Counted from the stretch's first letter, positions 1 through 9,066 are shown. The stretch: 64,000 nt of DNA from Pseudomonadales bacterium (GCA_024234395.1 JACKOH010000001.1:1135001-1199000), one strand, 5' to 3'. The notes: generated by a model not told the origin, from the letters alone. Numbers and translations are program-made.

Positions 1-407
1 TGCAGTAGGTACTTACCGATGACCTTACAATCCCCTGGTAACGGATTAGCTGTGTGACCGCACCAGTAGTTGAGCGTCGTTTTCGGTTGTTTTAGTGGAC
101 TGAAGGCGATTCGGTCGTACATGTGTGTCGCTGGATCGGCCCAGAAATCGTCAATCACCTTCTTGGTATTGGATGACATGGGCAGTGATTCTAGGTGTCG
201 GCGCAGACGAATTACTCCGTCTGCTTTCCTGTAAAAGGCTATGTCACCGTCGTTCCTACCAGCCAACACGTCACTCACCTGCTGCTGATCGACTACCCGG
301 ATTTCACCAGCCAGGTCGATCAGACAGAAGCGCTTTTGCAGTTCGCCCAGTGCACTTAATGAGCCAACACCACCGTCATTATCCACCCCAACCCCCAGCA
401 CGGGCAT
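1..407 (-). CDS. Phage/plasmid-type primase-helicase, N-terminal part (runs off the window)
   Basis: An open frame starts at ATG 407, inside the last codons of the upstream primase gene, and stays open to the window edge (135 codons seen). The visible protein begins MPVLGVGVDNDGGVG. Near residue 90 it has FWADPATHMYDRIAFSP, followed by TTLNYWCGH. This matches the N-terminal flank of phage and satellite replicative helicases of the DUF5906/D5 type, where a short 'FDP...LN.W.G' stretch precedes the ATPase core. The ATPase itself would lie outside the window. The 29-base overlap with the primase gene suggests translational coupling, so primase and helicase appear to be two chains here instead of one fusion. 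The family call is by motif resemblance only. Confidence 0.6.
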   Translation of the reverse strand, partial: MPVLGVGVDNDGGVGSLSALGELQKRFCLIDLAGEIRVVDQQQVSDVLAGRNDGDIAFYRKADGVIRLRRHLESLPMSSNTKKVIDDFWADPATHMYDRIAFSPLKQPKTTLNYWCGHTANPLPGDCKVIGKYLL

Positions 408-1272
408 GGTGAATTACCGTGCCGAGGCTATGCCCTCCGTCGATCTGAGGGTTATATGAACTAACGAGCACCCAGAATGCGTTGTTCTCATAGCGGTCTG
501 GGGCCGACCGGCTCCATTCCTCGGCCAAGTCAACGGCACACGTCCAGCCAGTACTCAGAACGCCCCAGACAACATCCCGCCAAGTGTAGTAGTCACAGCT
601 GGCGTCAATATACTCAAGAGCATCCCGGATCCTGGCCACCCGTCGAGGGGTTTCTGCCTCACTGCACCTTCCCATTAGCTGACTTGTGGTAACTCCTTCA
701 CGACGGTCGCGTAGCAGAAGCTGGAGCCATACCTCAAGCAGATGGGCTGGTATCGTTGGTGGGTTAGATGGGGCCCCAGAACCCATCCATTGGTAAGTTG
801 TTCCCGATGGATGGATGCTCGGAGGGATTAGGTCCTGCACTGTTAACCCGTTCCTAGCCGCGCATCGGAATTCCAGAATCATGCAGTCATCTTGGTCTAG
901 CACCTGCTTCGATGCTAATGCCCCAGTACCTTCAGGTAGCCTGTAAATCAACTTTAGGCTGTTAGCCTTGCCAGACCGAATCATCACTGCGTCACTTGCA
1001 TTCTCCAATTCACCCAGATCGATTCCATGGTATAGCAGCCACGCCGTCGCCTTTTCGTAGTCATCTAAGTCAATTGCGCATGTTGGTGAGGGACCGCAGT
1101 ATGCATGCGCTAGACCCACGTTCTTCCCCACAAGCTTGTCCAAATCCTCCTGTTCAGAAACGCAGTTATCACGAAGATTCCACTGTGTCGCCTTGGGGCT
1201 TTTGGTTCCGTATGGAATCGGCACTAGTGAGAAGCCAGCATTGATCAACTTGATAAAACTAACTGCATGCAT
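379..1272 (-). CDS. Bifunctional DNA primase-polymerase with PriCT domain
   Basis: A 297-residue protein with a good ribosome site (GAGGAAG about 6 bases before ATG 1272). Residues 1-185 look like the archaeo-eukaryotic prim-pol fold: LVPIPYGTKSPKATQWN is the usual N-terminal signature, and CAIDLDDYE carries the acidic metal-binding residues (D-x-D). Residues 205-297 resemble a PriCT-2 domain, with YYTWRDVVWGVLSTGW and an ending HHARAGGWGG. Such proteins prime replication of plasmids, satellites and integrative elements. The expected helicase follows in an overlapping frame. Neighbours (AlpA-like regulator, integrase) support an autonomous element replication module. Confidence 0.75.
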   Translation of the reverse strand: MHAVSFIKLINAGFSLVPIPYGTKSPKATQWNLRDNCVSEQEDLDKLVGKNVGLAHAYCGPSPTCAIDLDDYEKATAWLLYHGIDLGELENASDAVMIRSGKANSLKLIYRLPEGTGALASKQVLDQDDCMILEFRCAARNGLTVQDLIPPSIHPSGTTYQWMGSGAPSNPPTIPAHLLEVWLQLLLRDRREGVTTSQLMGRCSEAETPRRVARIRDALEYIDASCDYYTWRDVVWGVLSTGWTCAVDLAEEWSRSAPDRYENNAFWVLVSSYNPQIDGGHSLGTVIHHARAGGWGG

Positions 1273-1296
1273 TTTCGCTTCCTCAGACCCGAGTTG

Positions 1297-1539
1297 TCAG
1301 CGCACACGCCTTAACGATATTTTTTCAACATGGGTGCTAGTGTCTTCCAAACCAAAGACCCTCAACTGTTTATTGTATTCTTCCCGATTCGAACGTTTCA
1401 GGTCTGCCAGAGTAAGTTCTTTACCCTCGATTTCAATAATCATAGAGTTAGGCCTTTCGTTGACGGTATCCTTGATAAATTCGCTTAGGATAACCTCTAT
1501 AGGTGCGTCTCTGAGATCTACTACGCTTTTGCTACTCAT
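1297..1539 (-). CDS. Small hypothetical protein of the integrated element
   Basis: An 80-residue protein if started at ATG 1539, which overlaps the TGA of the upstream AlpA-like gene in an ATGA arrangement. A longer frame to 1584 exists, but it would run inside the upstream gene. The protein is charged and lacks a signal peptide or membrane segment (begins MSSKSVVDLRDAPIEV). It contains a motif EIEGKELTLADLKRSNREEYNKQ, here quoted as ELTLADLKRSN. I do not recognise the family. The ATGA overlap and shared strand place it in the same operon as the AlpA-like and primase genes, so a role in replication or regulation of the element is a reasonable guess and no more. Confidence 0.6.
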   Translation of the reverse strand: MSSKSVVDLRDAPIEVILSEFIKDTVNERPNSMIIEIEGKELTLADLKRSNREEYNKQLRVFGLEDTSTHVEKISLRRVR

Positions 1540-1784
1540 GCATCTGACTCCTGTTGTTTGTATGCGGCTGGGTTCTTTTGCCATTTCCTAATGTCCCCAA
1601 CTCGAAAAGGCTTTACATTCGGAGCTACATACCTGGGCTTGGGGAATTTTCGAGCCCTTATAAGTCTGTAGCGGGTAGAGTTTGAGAACGGCGTAATGCC
1701 CAATCGCTGTAAGTCAGCTGCCCTTAAGAAACCATCGTCGGGCAACGAATCGAAATCAAGCAGGTGGGGTTCCGGATTACTCAT
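1536..1784 (-). CDS. AlpA/excisionase-like helix-turn-helix regulator
   Basis: An 82-residue protein with the layout of AlpA-family or excisionase-like winged-helix proteins. It has a recognition stretch around DGFLRAADLQRLGITPFS and then STRYRLIRARKFPKP, the usual 'xxGxFPxP' element that precedes the wing, and a terminal VGDIRKWQK where AlpA proteins carry 'W...I..W'. In P4-like elements AlpA activates integrase or excision genes. Position between integrase and primase fits that role. It is the first gene of a short run whose next member overlaps its stop codon. Direct DNA target sites are not visible to me. Confidence 0.7.
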   Translation of the reverse strand: MSNPEPHLLDFDSLPDDGFLRAADLQRLGITPFSNSTRYRLIRARKFPKPRYVAPNVKPFRVGDIRKWQKNPAAYKQQESDA

Positions 1785-1882
1785 ATTGACATCTCCTGGT
1801 AGCTAGCAATGTCCGGTAGAGTAGTCGGATTGTTATTGTGGGTCTGTATCTCGAAAAATTTTTTTAGTGATACAACTTTGCA

Positions 1883-2326
1883 TCAATGGTTATAGGGGTT
1901 ATCAGGATCATTTGGAGACCGATTGGGATTCTGCATATGCTTGTACCTGTACCAACACTGACGTAAATACTCAGCGTCATATTGCCTGGCAGAACCATCT
2001 CTCAGAAATTTGCCAAATAACACAGCTGCTTCTTTACATGCATCCGATATTGACAAACCAAGTCCCGGCAAGTCATCGTCTTCTGGCACAACCACACAAG
2101 CTATCCAATGTAGTACAAAACTCAGTCGCTCTCGATGGATAGTATCTGACTCACTTTTACCTGATGAGTCATATTTCAAGCCAAAAACCTCATTGGCGTC
2201 TTCACCCTCAGACAGCAGCCCGAAAGCGTTTGCAATGTAGACTCTTAGGTCTTGAGTAATTTCCCCGTCATCTCTAATATGCTCAGCCCATTGCTTAAAA
2301 ATTTTTCTGTTGCCTTTGGGGGTCAC
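1883..2326 (-). CDS. Hypothetical protein coupled to the integrase
   Basis: A 147-residue protein, acidic in the middle and Asn/Pro-rich at the C-terminus (ends near NRSPNDPDNPYNH). It has no signal peptide. Its start overlaps the integrase stop by four bases (ATGA type), so it is probably translated with the integrase. A hydrophobic stretch around SFVLHWIACVVVPED is too short and interrupted to be a sure membrane helix. I do not recognise the family. Such integrase-linked small genes in satellites often help recombination or control, but nothing here shows it. Confidence 0.6.
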   Translation of the reverse strand: MTPKGNRKIFKQWAEHIRDDGEITQDLRVYIANAFGLLSEGEDANEVFGLKYDSSGKSESDTIHRERLSFVLHWIACVVVPEDDDLPGLGLSISDACKEAAVLFGKFLRDGSARQYDAEYLRQCWYRYKHMQNPNRSPNDPDNPYNH

Positions 2327-3627
2327 TGGTTTAGTCCTATTTTAACGACGTTGTCTGCTGCACTCGCAGGAGCGGTGTAGACGAATTCAGCCCAGTCTTG
2401 CATTAACCGCCTGCGCTTCTCCAGTAGGTCGCTTCGCTGGTAGGCTTCTTGGACCTTATCTCCAACTTTGTGCCCTGATGCAGCTTTGCGAATCTCATCA
2501 GGATAGTTGGTTCGCTCTGCCGCCCAGTCCCTAAAACTACTTCTAAATCCGTGGGGTACTGCTTTGGCCAGCAATTCGCCTGATTCATACATACGTCTCA
2601 TCAGCGTCGATAACGCCATATCTGTGAGCGGTTTGTTAGTTGGACTGGGGAAGACCAGATCACTGCCTGCGATCTTAGGTAGGCTCTTTAGCAGCTCTAT
2701 CGCCTGTCTACTGAGGGGAACGCGATGTAGTTTTCTTGTTTTTGTCTTTTCTGCGGGGATTGTCCAGACCATGTCCGTAAAGCTAATTTCACTCCACAAG
2801 GCTGATCGCACGTTTCCCGATCTGACGGCCGTCAAAATTAGGAATTCCAATGCTTTTGCTGTTATCCCGTCCTTACGCCGCAGGTATTGGAGGAATTCAT
2901 AAACCTGCGAGTAAGGTACTGCAGGCTGGTGGTTATGGTGTTGCACTCCGGACGGAGAGGGTAGCTGTGTACTCAGGTTACCCATCCATAGGGCTGGATT
3001 GGGTCCTTCACGGAACCCGCGAACAGCGGCGTAATCTAGCACTGTCTTGATCCTTGCTAAAAGCCGCTTCGCCGTCTCTGTCTTGGTATACCATAACTGG
3101 CCAATCGACCCATTTTTCTTTGTGTCTTGCAGTAACACGTTTAGAACATCGTGCATGGCGATGTCAGCGACAACCATACTCCCTATGACTGGATATGCAT
3201 AAGTTCTTAATGTCGAGGCCCATTGTTTTCGGTGTTTATCATTCCGGTAATCAGACGAGTGGGCATCCATGTATGCTTCTGCGCATTCTTCAAAGGTCTT
3301 ACGTTTTGCTCGCTCAGCGACCAGCCTAGCCTTGATATCCTTTCTATGCTGCAGTGGGTCAATTCCGTTCCTGACGTCCTCCCTGATAGACCTGGCTTTC
3401 TGCCGAGCAGCAGCAAGGCTTACTTCCGGATACGGACCGAGGCCTATGTGCTGGCGTACTGAGCCGACTCGGACGCGTAGTATCCACGATCTGGATATCT
3501 GGCCACGAGATGATGCAGCTTCTCTTATTTGTAGCAGCAGGCCTGGGACACCTCCGACAGCATGCCACCCAGGTTCTAATAGTCTGCTGACCTGAAGTGG
3601 CTTTAGTTCTTTAGCAACCTTAGGCAT
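2323..3627 (-). CDS. P4-type tyrosine integrase (DUF4102 arm-binding domain)
   Basis: A site-specific recombinase of about 434 residues. The N-terminal 90 residues form the arm-binding domain (LKPLQVSRL, then HAVGGVPGLLLQI and GLGPYPEVSLAAAR). The core-binding domain follows (EECAEAYMDAH) and the catalytic domain carries the expected residues: Arg in TAVRSGNVRS, the H-x-x-R box in PHGFRSSFRDWA, the second His in ASGHKVGDKV and Tyr in EAYQRSD. The usual start for the family is MPKVAKEL at 3627; in-frame starts at 3639 (ATG) and 3645 (TTG) are also open. Integrases of this group generally insert into tRNA or tmRNA 3' ends. The gene lies at the right end of the element and reads inward. Confidence 0.93.
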   Translation of the reverse strand: MPKVAKELKPLQVSRLLEPGWHAVGGVPGLLLQIREAASSRGQISRSWILRVRVGSVRQHIGLGPYPEVSLAAARQKARSIREDVRNGIDPLQHRKDIKARLVAERAKRKTFEECAEAYMDAHSSDYRNDKHRKQWASTLRTYAYPVIGSMVVADIAMHDVLNVLLQDTKKNGSIGQLWYTKTETAKRLLARIKTVLDYAAVRGFREGPNPALWMGNLSTQLPSPSGVQHHNHQPAVPYSQVYEFLQYLRRKDGITAKALEFLILTAVRSGNVRSALWSEISFTDMVWTIPAEKTKTRKLHRVPLSRQAIELLKSLPKIAGSDLVFPSPTNKPLTDMALSTLMRRMYESGELLAKAVPHGFRSSFRDWAAERTNYPDEIRKAASGHKVGDKVQEAYQRSDLLEKRRRLMQDWAEFVYTAPASAADNVVKIGLNQ

Positions 3628-4215
3628 ACCATCATACATATCCAAAAAACTGATATGTGATGATATCTCCTGAAAGCCTGTGACACAATAAAATCGATAT
3701 TAAATAATGGGATAGATCTATATATTGTGTTTTGAGCATCGATGAAAACGATTTTCTGGCGGACTCCCCCTCCGCCAATAAAAACGCACAACCAGCTGAT
3801 ATTTATAAAAAAATCCATTTCCAGGCGCAGGTCCGGGACCTGGCCTCCCTCAGTCTACTCATCGTAAAGCAGTTTACTTTCGAGCCACTAAATCCGATGT
3901 ATTAACTGGTCGACTTAGCTCGACCGGAAACCGCCTGCTTTGTTCGCATGAATCTGGACAACCTGCGGATTCAGAATTACATTCTGCGCATTCGACTGGC
4001 TGTAATCTGCAAATCTGAAATGACGGCGCGGACCCGGCAGGGGATGTTTCCCCGGTCCCGCCAGGCCGGCCAGTGTGCCGCTGGTTTGGCGCCAGGGTCG
4101 CAAGGGTCGCCCCAGGTTCGTCAGGGTTGAAAGTATCGATAAAGCCTTGGGGTGAGCCGATCGAGCGCGAAATTGGGGCAATCCGGTTACAACCGGGCAG
4201 GGGGCTTCGCAGGAA
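3628..4215. other. Intergenic region with the probable right boundary of the integrated element
   Basis: No convincing gene. The first 190 bases are AT-rich, as expected of an integrase promoter. At 3758-3777 the sequence GGCGGACTCCCCCTCCGCCA forms a hairpin and also looks like the T-arm plus acceptor end of a tRNA or tmRNA, so it is a candidate attachment core. No complete tRNA is present. From about 3900 on, base composition resembles the chromosomal genes to the right, so the junction probably lies between 3700 and 3870. The rest is the leader of the regulator gene at 4216. Confidence 0.4.
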
Positions 4216-6087
4216 GTGGGGAAGTATCTTTTTGGCGGTTTCGAGCTTGATCTGGATGCGCATGAGCTGCGGCGCGACGGTACTCCTGTAAAGCTCGAGC
4301 GTCGCCCCTTCGACCTGCTGGTTTTGCTTGTGCGACGGCAGGGCACGCTGGTTTCCCGAGACGAGATCATCGCCACGCTGTGGCCGCCCAAAACCGTCAT
4401 CGATTTTGACTCCGGGCTCAACACTCTCGTGCGCAAGGTGCGTAACGCGCTGGGCGATTCCCCGGACACCCCGACATTCATCGAAACGGTTCCGGCCCGT
4501 GGCTATCGTTTTATCGTGCCGGTCGACGAAGTCACTGCGATTATACCCAAGCAGGTGTCCCGGACTGATGTTTCGCCAGCGGCTTCGCCGCGCCACTGGC
4601 AACAACGATACGTGGTGACGACCGTCCTGTTACTGCTGGTGGTAACGGCGTTACTGGTCCTGGGGAACCTGTTCATCGAATCGTCCGGGCCAACGCGAAT
4701 TGCCGTTCTGCCGTTCGAGAACCTCAGCGGTGACGGTGAGTTGAAATACCTCGCCTCAGGCCTGGCAGAGGACACAAGCACGGCACTGGCGCTGATCGAT
4801 CCGGACCGATTGCGCGTTATCGCGGGTACGGTCGGGGTTGTCTCGGGATCGGAAGCGACTCTGGCTCGCGACGAACGTATCCCCGATGTGGACTTCATTG
4901 TCCTGAGCTCGCTTAGACGCGATCAAAGTCGTATCCGCGTTGCGACGCGACTGTTGCGGACCTCGGACAGCGAGCAGGTCTGGGCCGCCTCGTTCGATCG
5001 TGAACTGACTAACGTACTCGGTCTGCAGCGTGATCTGAGCATAGCCATCGCCGAGCAGATCAGGTTGCGACTTTCTCCCGAAGTGGCAGCGGCCATCGAT
5101 CGTCGTCAGACGCAGAATCCCGCAGCGTATGCCCTCTACCTGAGAGGACGCTATGAATGGATGCAGCTGACGCCCTCGTCAACCCGCCGTGCCCTGGAAT
5201 ACTTCCGGCAGGCAACCGATGCAGATCCTGACTATGCCCTGGCCTGGGCCGGCCTCGCCTTCGGGGCGATTACCGCCTCGAGGACCGCCGATATGGAGCC
5301 TGCAGCCGCGAAGGCGATTGCGCTTGACGCCCTGCACCATGCACAACAGCTGGGACCGGAGCTCGTGGAGACAGTCTACGCGCAAGGTTACTATAGTCTG
5401 TTCGGTGACCTGGATTCCGTTGCTGCCGCCAGGGCTGCCAGACAGGCAATACGGCTCGATCCCAATAATGCCCAGGCTCATCTGCTGCTGGGAGTGTCCC
5501 TGATGAGAGACCAGAGCGTCGAGGCTCTTGAGGAGATGCGCCGAGCCAGGGAACTGGATCCGGCCTTCGCGCTGATTTTCGCGAACTCGGCCAACGTGGC
5601 GCTCACCGCCGGCGACCCTGATGGTGCACTCGAGTTTGCCAGGCAGACAGTAGCCATGAGTCCCGAGTTCTGGCTGGGGTATTTCTATCTTGGCGCGGCG
5701 CAGCAGACACTCGGCGATCTCGACGCTGCATGGAATGCCTTCACTGCCGCGGCCCGGTTTTCTGACGGTCACTCATTGACCTATTCGGCACGGGTGAGCC
5801 TGCTGGTGAGCCTCGGAAGACTGGATGAAGCACGGTTGTTGCTCGATGAGCTCACGGCCCGGGCGGAGCGCCAATACGTGCCACTCTACGCGCTGGCAGT
5901 GCTTCACGCCCAACTCAATAACACCGACGCAGCATTCGAATGGCTCGATCGTGCCATCGAAGCCCGTGATGTGGACCTGACCGGCCTGCCTGACGACGTC
6001 CGTCTGCAGGCCCTCCACGATGATCCCCGTTTCTACACGGTACTGGCCCGCTGTGGCTGTGTCCCCCGCCTTGAGTGGCCACGTTAG
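4216..6087 (+). CDS. CadC-like transmembrane transcriptional regulator with TPR repeats
   Basis: A 623-residue one-component regulator. Residues 1-105 form an OmpR/PhoB-type winged helix (FELDLDAHELRRDG, then ARGYRFIVPV). A single membrane helix follows at about 133-152 (VVTTVLLLLVVTALLVLG). Residues 160-280 look like the TolB/FlgO-like domain often found here (RIAVLPFENLSGDGELKYLA). The remainder is a TPR array. The start is GTG 4216, 11 bases after AGGGGG. Proteins of this design bind DNA in the cytoplasm and sense something in the periplasm. The signal is unknown. It stands just upstream of two secreted paralogues in the same direction and may control them. Confidence 0.85.
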   Translation: MGKYLFGGFELDLDAHELRRDGTPVKLERRPFDLLVLLVRRQGTLVSRDEIIATLWPPKTVIDFDSGLNTLVRKVRNALGDSPDTPTFIETVPARGYRFIVPVDEVTAIIPKQVSRTDVSPAASPRHWQQRYVVTTVLLLLVVTALLVLGNLFIESSGPTRIAVLPFENLSGDGELKYLASGLAEDTSTALALIDPDRLRVIAGTVGVVSGSEATLARDERIPDVDFIVLSSLRRDQSRIRVATRLLRTSDSEQVWAASFDRELTNVLGLQRDLSIAIAEQIRLRLSPEVAAAIDRRQTQNPAAYALYLRGRYEWMQLTPSSTRRALEYFRQATDADPDYALAWAGLAFGAITASRTADMEPAAAKAIALDALHHAQQLGPELVETVYAQGYYSLFGDLDSVAAARAARQAIRLDPNNAQAHLLLGVSLMRDQSVEALEEMRRARELDPAFALIFANSANVALTAGDPDGALEFARQTVAMSPEFWLGYFYLGAAQQTLGDLDAAWNAFTAAARFSDGHSLTYSARVSLLVSLGRLDEARLLLDELTARAERQYVPLYALAVLHAQLNNTDAAFEWLDRAIEARDVDLTGLPDDVRLQALHDDPRFYTVLARCGCVPRLEWPR

Positions 6088-6283
6088 CAGCTAACAGGCA
6101 ATCTGCAGGTTTTCTTCATAGCTTCTCCATGGTGCATTGCTGCGCGCCACTGAATACTTGCTTCGAAAATTCAAGTGCCGGAATCCGGCATGAGGGCCGG
6201 TAACGATGCTGATTTGCCGGACAGCTTCAGATTCCGGTAACTACAGACAAGCCGTTAAACGTTTGATTCAAAAGAGAGCCACT

Positions 6284-7426
6284 ATGAAGCGCATTGTCAT
6301 TATTCCTGCTTTGATCCTCATCTGTGGCCTGGACGCTTTTAGTCCGGTGTTTGCCTGGGAATGGGAAGAGGAACGAGCTTTCTGTTATTGGCGCGAGCTC
6401 CTGTTCGACCTGGCGGAGTTGCACTACCCGGAGTTTTTCACTACCCACGAAGTAACGCTGGCCCTGAAAGTGCAAGAAACGGTGGAGGAGCAGGACAGGT
6501 ATGGCTCTTACAGTCACTACTGGAACTGGTTCTACCGCTATTACCCGGGCAGCGATACTTACCTGGCAGTGAACGAAAAAGAAAATGCGGTCTATGTTTT
6601 CGGGACCTATTTTGGTCCGGAAATTACCAAAGTAGGTGCGGTTGAAGAGGTACTGCGGCTGTTTCCTTCCAGCATGAACAGTTCCTTCTCCGATGAATGC
6701 GTGGAAGTCGGTTCCCTGGATCCGGGAACGACCGCCTATTACGGATGGACCGATAATTCTCCAGGACCGTTTTTTCTTTTTGCGGTGCCGGATCGCACTG
6801 AAGGCGACTCCGTAGTCTCCTGGCTGCCCGGTGCGGGCGGCAGCACCGAAGTACTGACACACCATGGTTCTTTCCTCAACTATTTGCACCTCTATACGGA
6901 AAAAGAAATCGTCACCAGCAACACGGGGCTGAATTATCGAGTATCTTCCAGTAGGACCTATGCAGCAGCAGAGTTCTCTGCAGAACCCGGTTGGCATAAG
7001 GCATCGGAAACAACACAATATTCTCCTGGGTTGTTGCTGGGTCCATCCAGCCGTTACTGCGTTGGCCAGACCTGGCTTTCAGCATCGGTAGCTGAATCCT
7101 CGACATATTCCTACTTCCCGACAACTACTGCGGTACCGATGCCTCCCTCAACTGCACTAACAGAGACTGCGCTGTCCTTAAGTTATGTTGTCAACGTGAA
7201 GGCACGAATCAAAGTACAGGCTGGAGAATTTGATTCGGTCGAGATTATTACCATGGATCCTGAAAATTGGACGGGTCACACCCGCTGGGTGGATGTGGCA
7301 ACCGGCATCTTGATTAAGGATGGTCCTGCGAATACCTACACGACCCCGGCAACCAGGCAATCCAGGGAATTGTATCTTCTCCAGGCTTCCGGGCGGTGCA
7401 CACTCACGATCTGTGGTGAAAACTAA
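6284..7426 (+). CDS. Secreted protein of unrecognised family, paralogue A
   Basis: A protein of 380 residues starting at ATG 6284, the first residue of a clear Sec signal peptide (MKRIVIIPALILI, cleavage after SPVFA). The longer frame to 6206 lacks this logic. The mature part is rich in Tyr, Trp and Ser. Blocks shared with the next gene are WFYRYYPGSDTYLAVNE, a YVFGTYFGP segment, GPSSRYCVGQTWLS and RWVDVATGILIKD. A third relative at 11273-12493 on the other strand shares the same blocks more weakly. The gene ends 13 bases before the next start, so the two form an operon. Function is unknown; the conserved WVDVATG ending suggests a lipoprotein-carrier-like or beta-rich fold, which is only a guess. 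Confidence 0.75.
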   Translation: MKRIVIIPALILICGLDAFSPVFAWEWEEERAFCYWRELLFDLAELHYPEFFTTHEVTLALKVQETVEEQDRYGSYSHYWNWFYRYYPGSDTYLAVNEKENAVYVFGTYFGPEITKVGAVEEVLRLFPSSMNSSFSDECVEVGSLDPGTTAYYGWTDNSPGPFFLFAVPDRTEGDSVVSWLPGAGGSTEVLTHHGSFLNYLHLYTEKEIVTSNTGLNYRVSSSRTYAAAEFSAEPGWHKASETTQYSPGLLLGPSSRYCVGQTWLSASVAESSTYSYFPTTTAVPMPPSTALTETALSLSYVVNVKARIKVQAGEFDSVEIITMDPENWTGHTRWVDVATGILIKDGPANTYTTPATRQSRELYLLQASGRCTLTICGEN

Positions 7427-7439
7427 CAGGGAAGCAAAG

Positions 7440-8498
7440 ATGCCTCGGCTAATCTGTTTGACAGTCATTATTTTTCCCCTTTCGATCACCGATTTTTCCT
7501 GGGCCGAGGAGCCGCAAGACAGAGCGCTGTTTCAGATCGCCGACGCGGTGTTGGCTCGCGCTGAGGCACGTTTTCCGGCCTTGTTGGCACCCAAAAGTCC
7601 AACGCAGATCCTTGCCGATGATGTGAAGGGCTATCCCTGGACCTGGGTTTGGTTCTTTCGCTACTACGCAGCCAGTGACACCTATCTGGCCATCAACGAG
7701 TACGAGGAGTCGGTCTATGCGTTTGGCCCTGTTTTTGGTCCGCAACCGCTTAAGGTGGGAAAAGTGAATGACCTCGCGCAGAGTCTGGGTTCCGGTATGA
7801 TCAGGCCAGGATCCGGTGAATGCGTTGAGTTGCCCTCACCGAAACCCGGGACCAATGCATACTACAAGGGGCAGGATGTTCAATGGGGGCAGGACCCATT
7901 GACTGGGGAATGGCTACACGACTCACTGGTATCCTGGCAATTGAACGAACAGGGTGGCTCGGACATCATCAGGCACGTGGGCTCGCTGCAGAGCCTTGTG
8001 CATTTGTTTACAGAAACTGCCTCTGTTTCCAGTTATGACGGACTGAGCTACCTCAATGGCTACCGCAGAGCCTACAGACACCCCGGGCCAATGACGCAGA
8101 GCTCCGTGTACCTCAAATCCGATACCAAAGAGTATATACCCGGGAGACTATTAGGGCCCTCCAACCGCTATTGTGTTGGCCAGACATGGCTTTCCTCCGG
8201 AGCAATGGTGAATTCGGTCTACACCTACTATTCGGCCAGGCCAATGCCTCCGTGGATTGAAACGTTCTACCATCCCATTGATCTCGAACAGGTAGTCAGT
8301 ATCGACACGACAGTCGAAGTATCCGCAGGCACTTTTATCACGGTTGAGATCAGGAGCCTGTTGAGACCCTGGAAAAAGACCAGATGGATAGATATCGAGT
8401 CAGGCATCATGGTGAAGGATTACGAGTACTATTGTTGTGACTGGTACGACTCCACCGTGACTCAGGAACTGATTCTGCTCGAGGTGGCCGGGCAGTAA
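7440..8498 (+). CDS. Secreted protein of unrecognised family, paralogue B
   Basis: A protein of 352 residues from ATG 7440, preceded by GGGAAG at the right distance. The signal peptide is MPRLICLTVIIFPLSI, ending near FSWA. It shares with paralogue A the blocks WFFRYYAASDTYLAINE, YAFGPVFGPQPLKVG, GPSNRYCVGQTWLSS and RWIDIESGIMVKD, in the same order and spacing. The pair is clearly a tandem duplication that has diverged. A longer frame to 7320 would read through the end of paralogue A. No catalytic motif is visible. Both are probably periplasmic or extracellular. Confidence 0.75.
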   Translation: MPRLICLTVIIFPLSITDFSWAEEPQDRALFQIADAVLARAEARFPALLAPKSPTQILADDVKGYPWTWVWFFRYYAASDTYLAINEYEESVYAFGPVFGPQPLKVGKVNDLAQSLGSGMIRPGSGECVELPSPKPGTNAYYKGQDVQWGQDPLTGEWLHDSLVSWQLNEQGGSDIIRHVGSLQSLVHLFTETASVSSYDGLSYLNGYRRAYRHPGPMTQSSVYLKSDTKEYIPGRLLGPSNRYCVGQTWLSSGAMVNSVYTYYSARPMPPWIETFYHPIDLEQVVSIDTTVEVSAGTFITVEIRSLLRPWKKTRWIDIESGIMVKDYEYYCCDWYDSTVTQELILLEVAGQ

Positions 8499-8532
8499 CA
8501 TCGCTTATTTTTGCTATGCTGTTCCCTGGTTA

Positions 8533-9066
8533 TTGTCGGGCGGGGAAAGAGACCCTAATAGGGAAGGGCATCCTTATCTCTATGCTGACATTTTCGCTTT
8601 CACCGTAGAGCAGCAGGAAAAGGCTTGGTTTCGCTTAGCAGCCTGTTTAAAAACTCTCAACTGGAACGACACGACATTACAAACTGGCTCAAGATGCTTA
8701 TTTACGGCGTGTAAACTGCGTTTGTTCGCCATATTTTGGGTTGTCTTGCATTCACCTGAGAGTTATTTGAACAGGTTGTTAGTGGATATTTCCAATCCAA
8801 ACCCTCAGTTAAAGGGGTATGCAGGGTCCGCGTGGTTCCATTATCCTGTGCTGGAGGATATTTTTCCGGCTGTTCGTAGAAGCACGCGACAATTCTGCCG
8901 CATGGGTGGTCGCGTATTTCAGGTAGGACCCGGCGAAAGCGGAGGTACATTTGTCCGTTCGATGTCGCGAAGACTGCTATGCGGAAAAGGAACGTACACT
9001 CCGACAGCCTATCTGCCACTCTGGTTCCGGCGGCATGTGATCGATTCGGTGGGAAACTTGCGGTAA
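8533..9066 (+). CDS. Doubtful ORF of 177 residues in an otherwise non-coding stretch
   Basis: The frame is open for 177 codons but has no ribosome site, signal peptide or recognisable domain. It has an odd residue mix rich in Arg, Cys and Phe (for example RRSTRQFCRMGGRVF). The opposite strand carries a 105-codon frame over 8702-9019. Either could be spurious. The whole 8499-9187 stretch has different base usage from the flanking secreted-protein genes. It could be a decayed gene, a repeat-family element or a structured non-coding sequence. Confidence 0.2.
   Translation: MSGGERDPNREGHPYLYADIFAFTVEQQEKAWFRLAACLKTLNWNDTTLQTGSRCLFTACKLRLFAIFWVVLHSPESYLNRLLVDISNPNPQLKGYAGSAWFHYPVLEDIFPAVRRSTRQFCRMGGRVFQVGPGESGGTFVRSMSRRLLCGKGTYTPTAYLPLWFRRHVIDSVGNLR

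Noticed and set aside
3758..3777. A complete tRNA gene next to the integrase
   Set aside because: Only the terminal 18-20 bases resemble a tRNA. No D-arm or anticodon arm precedes them.
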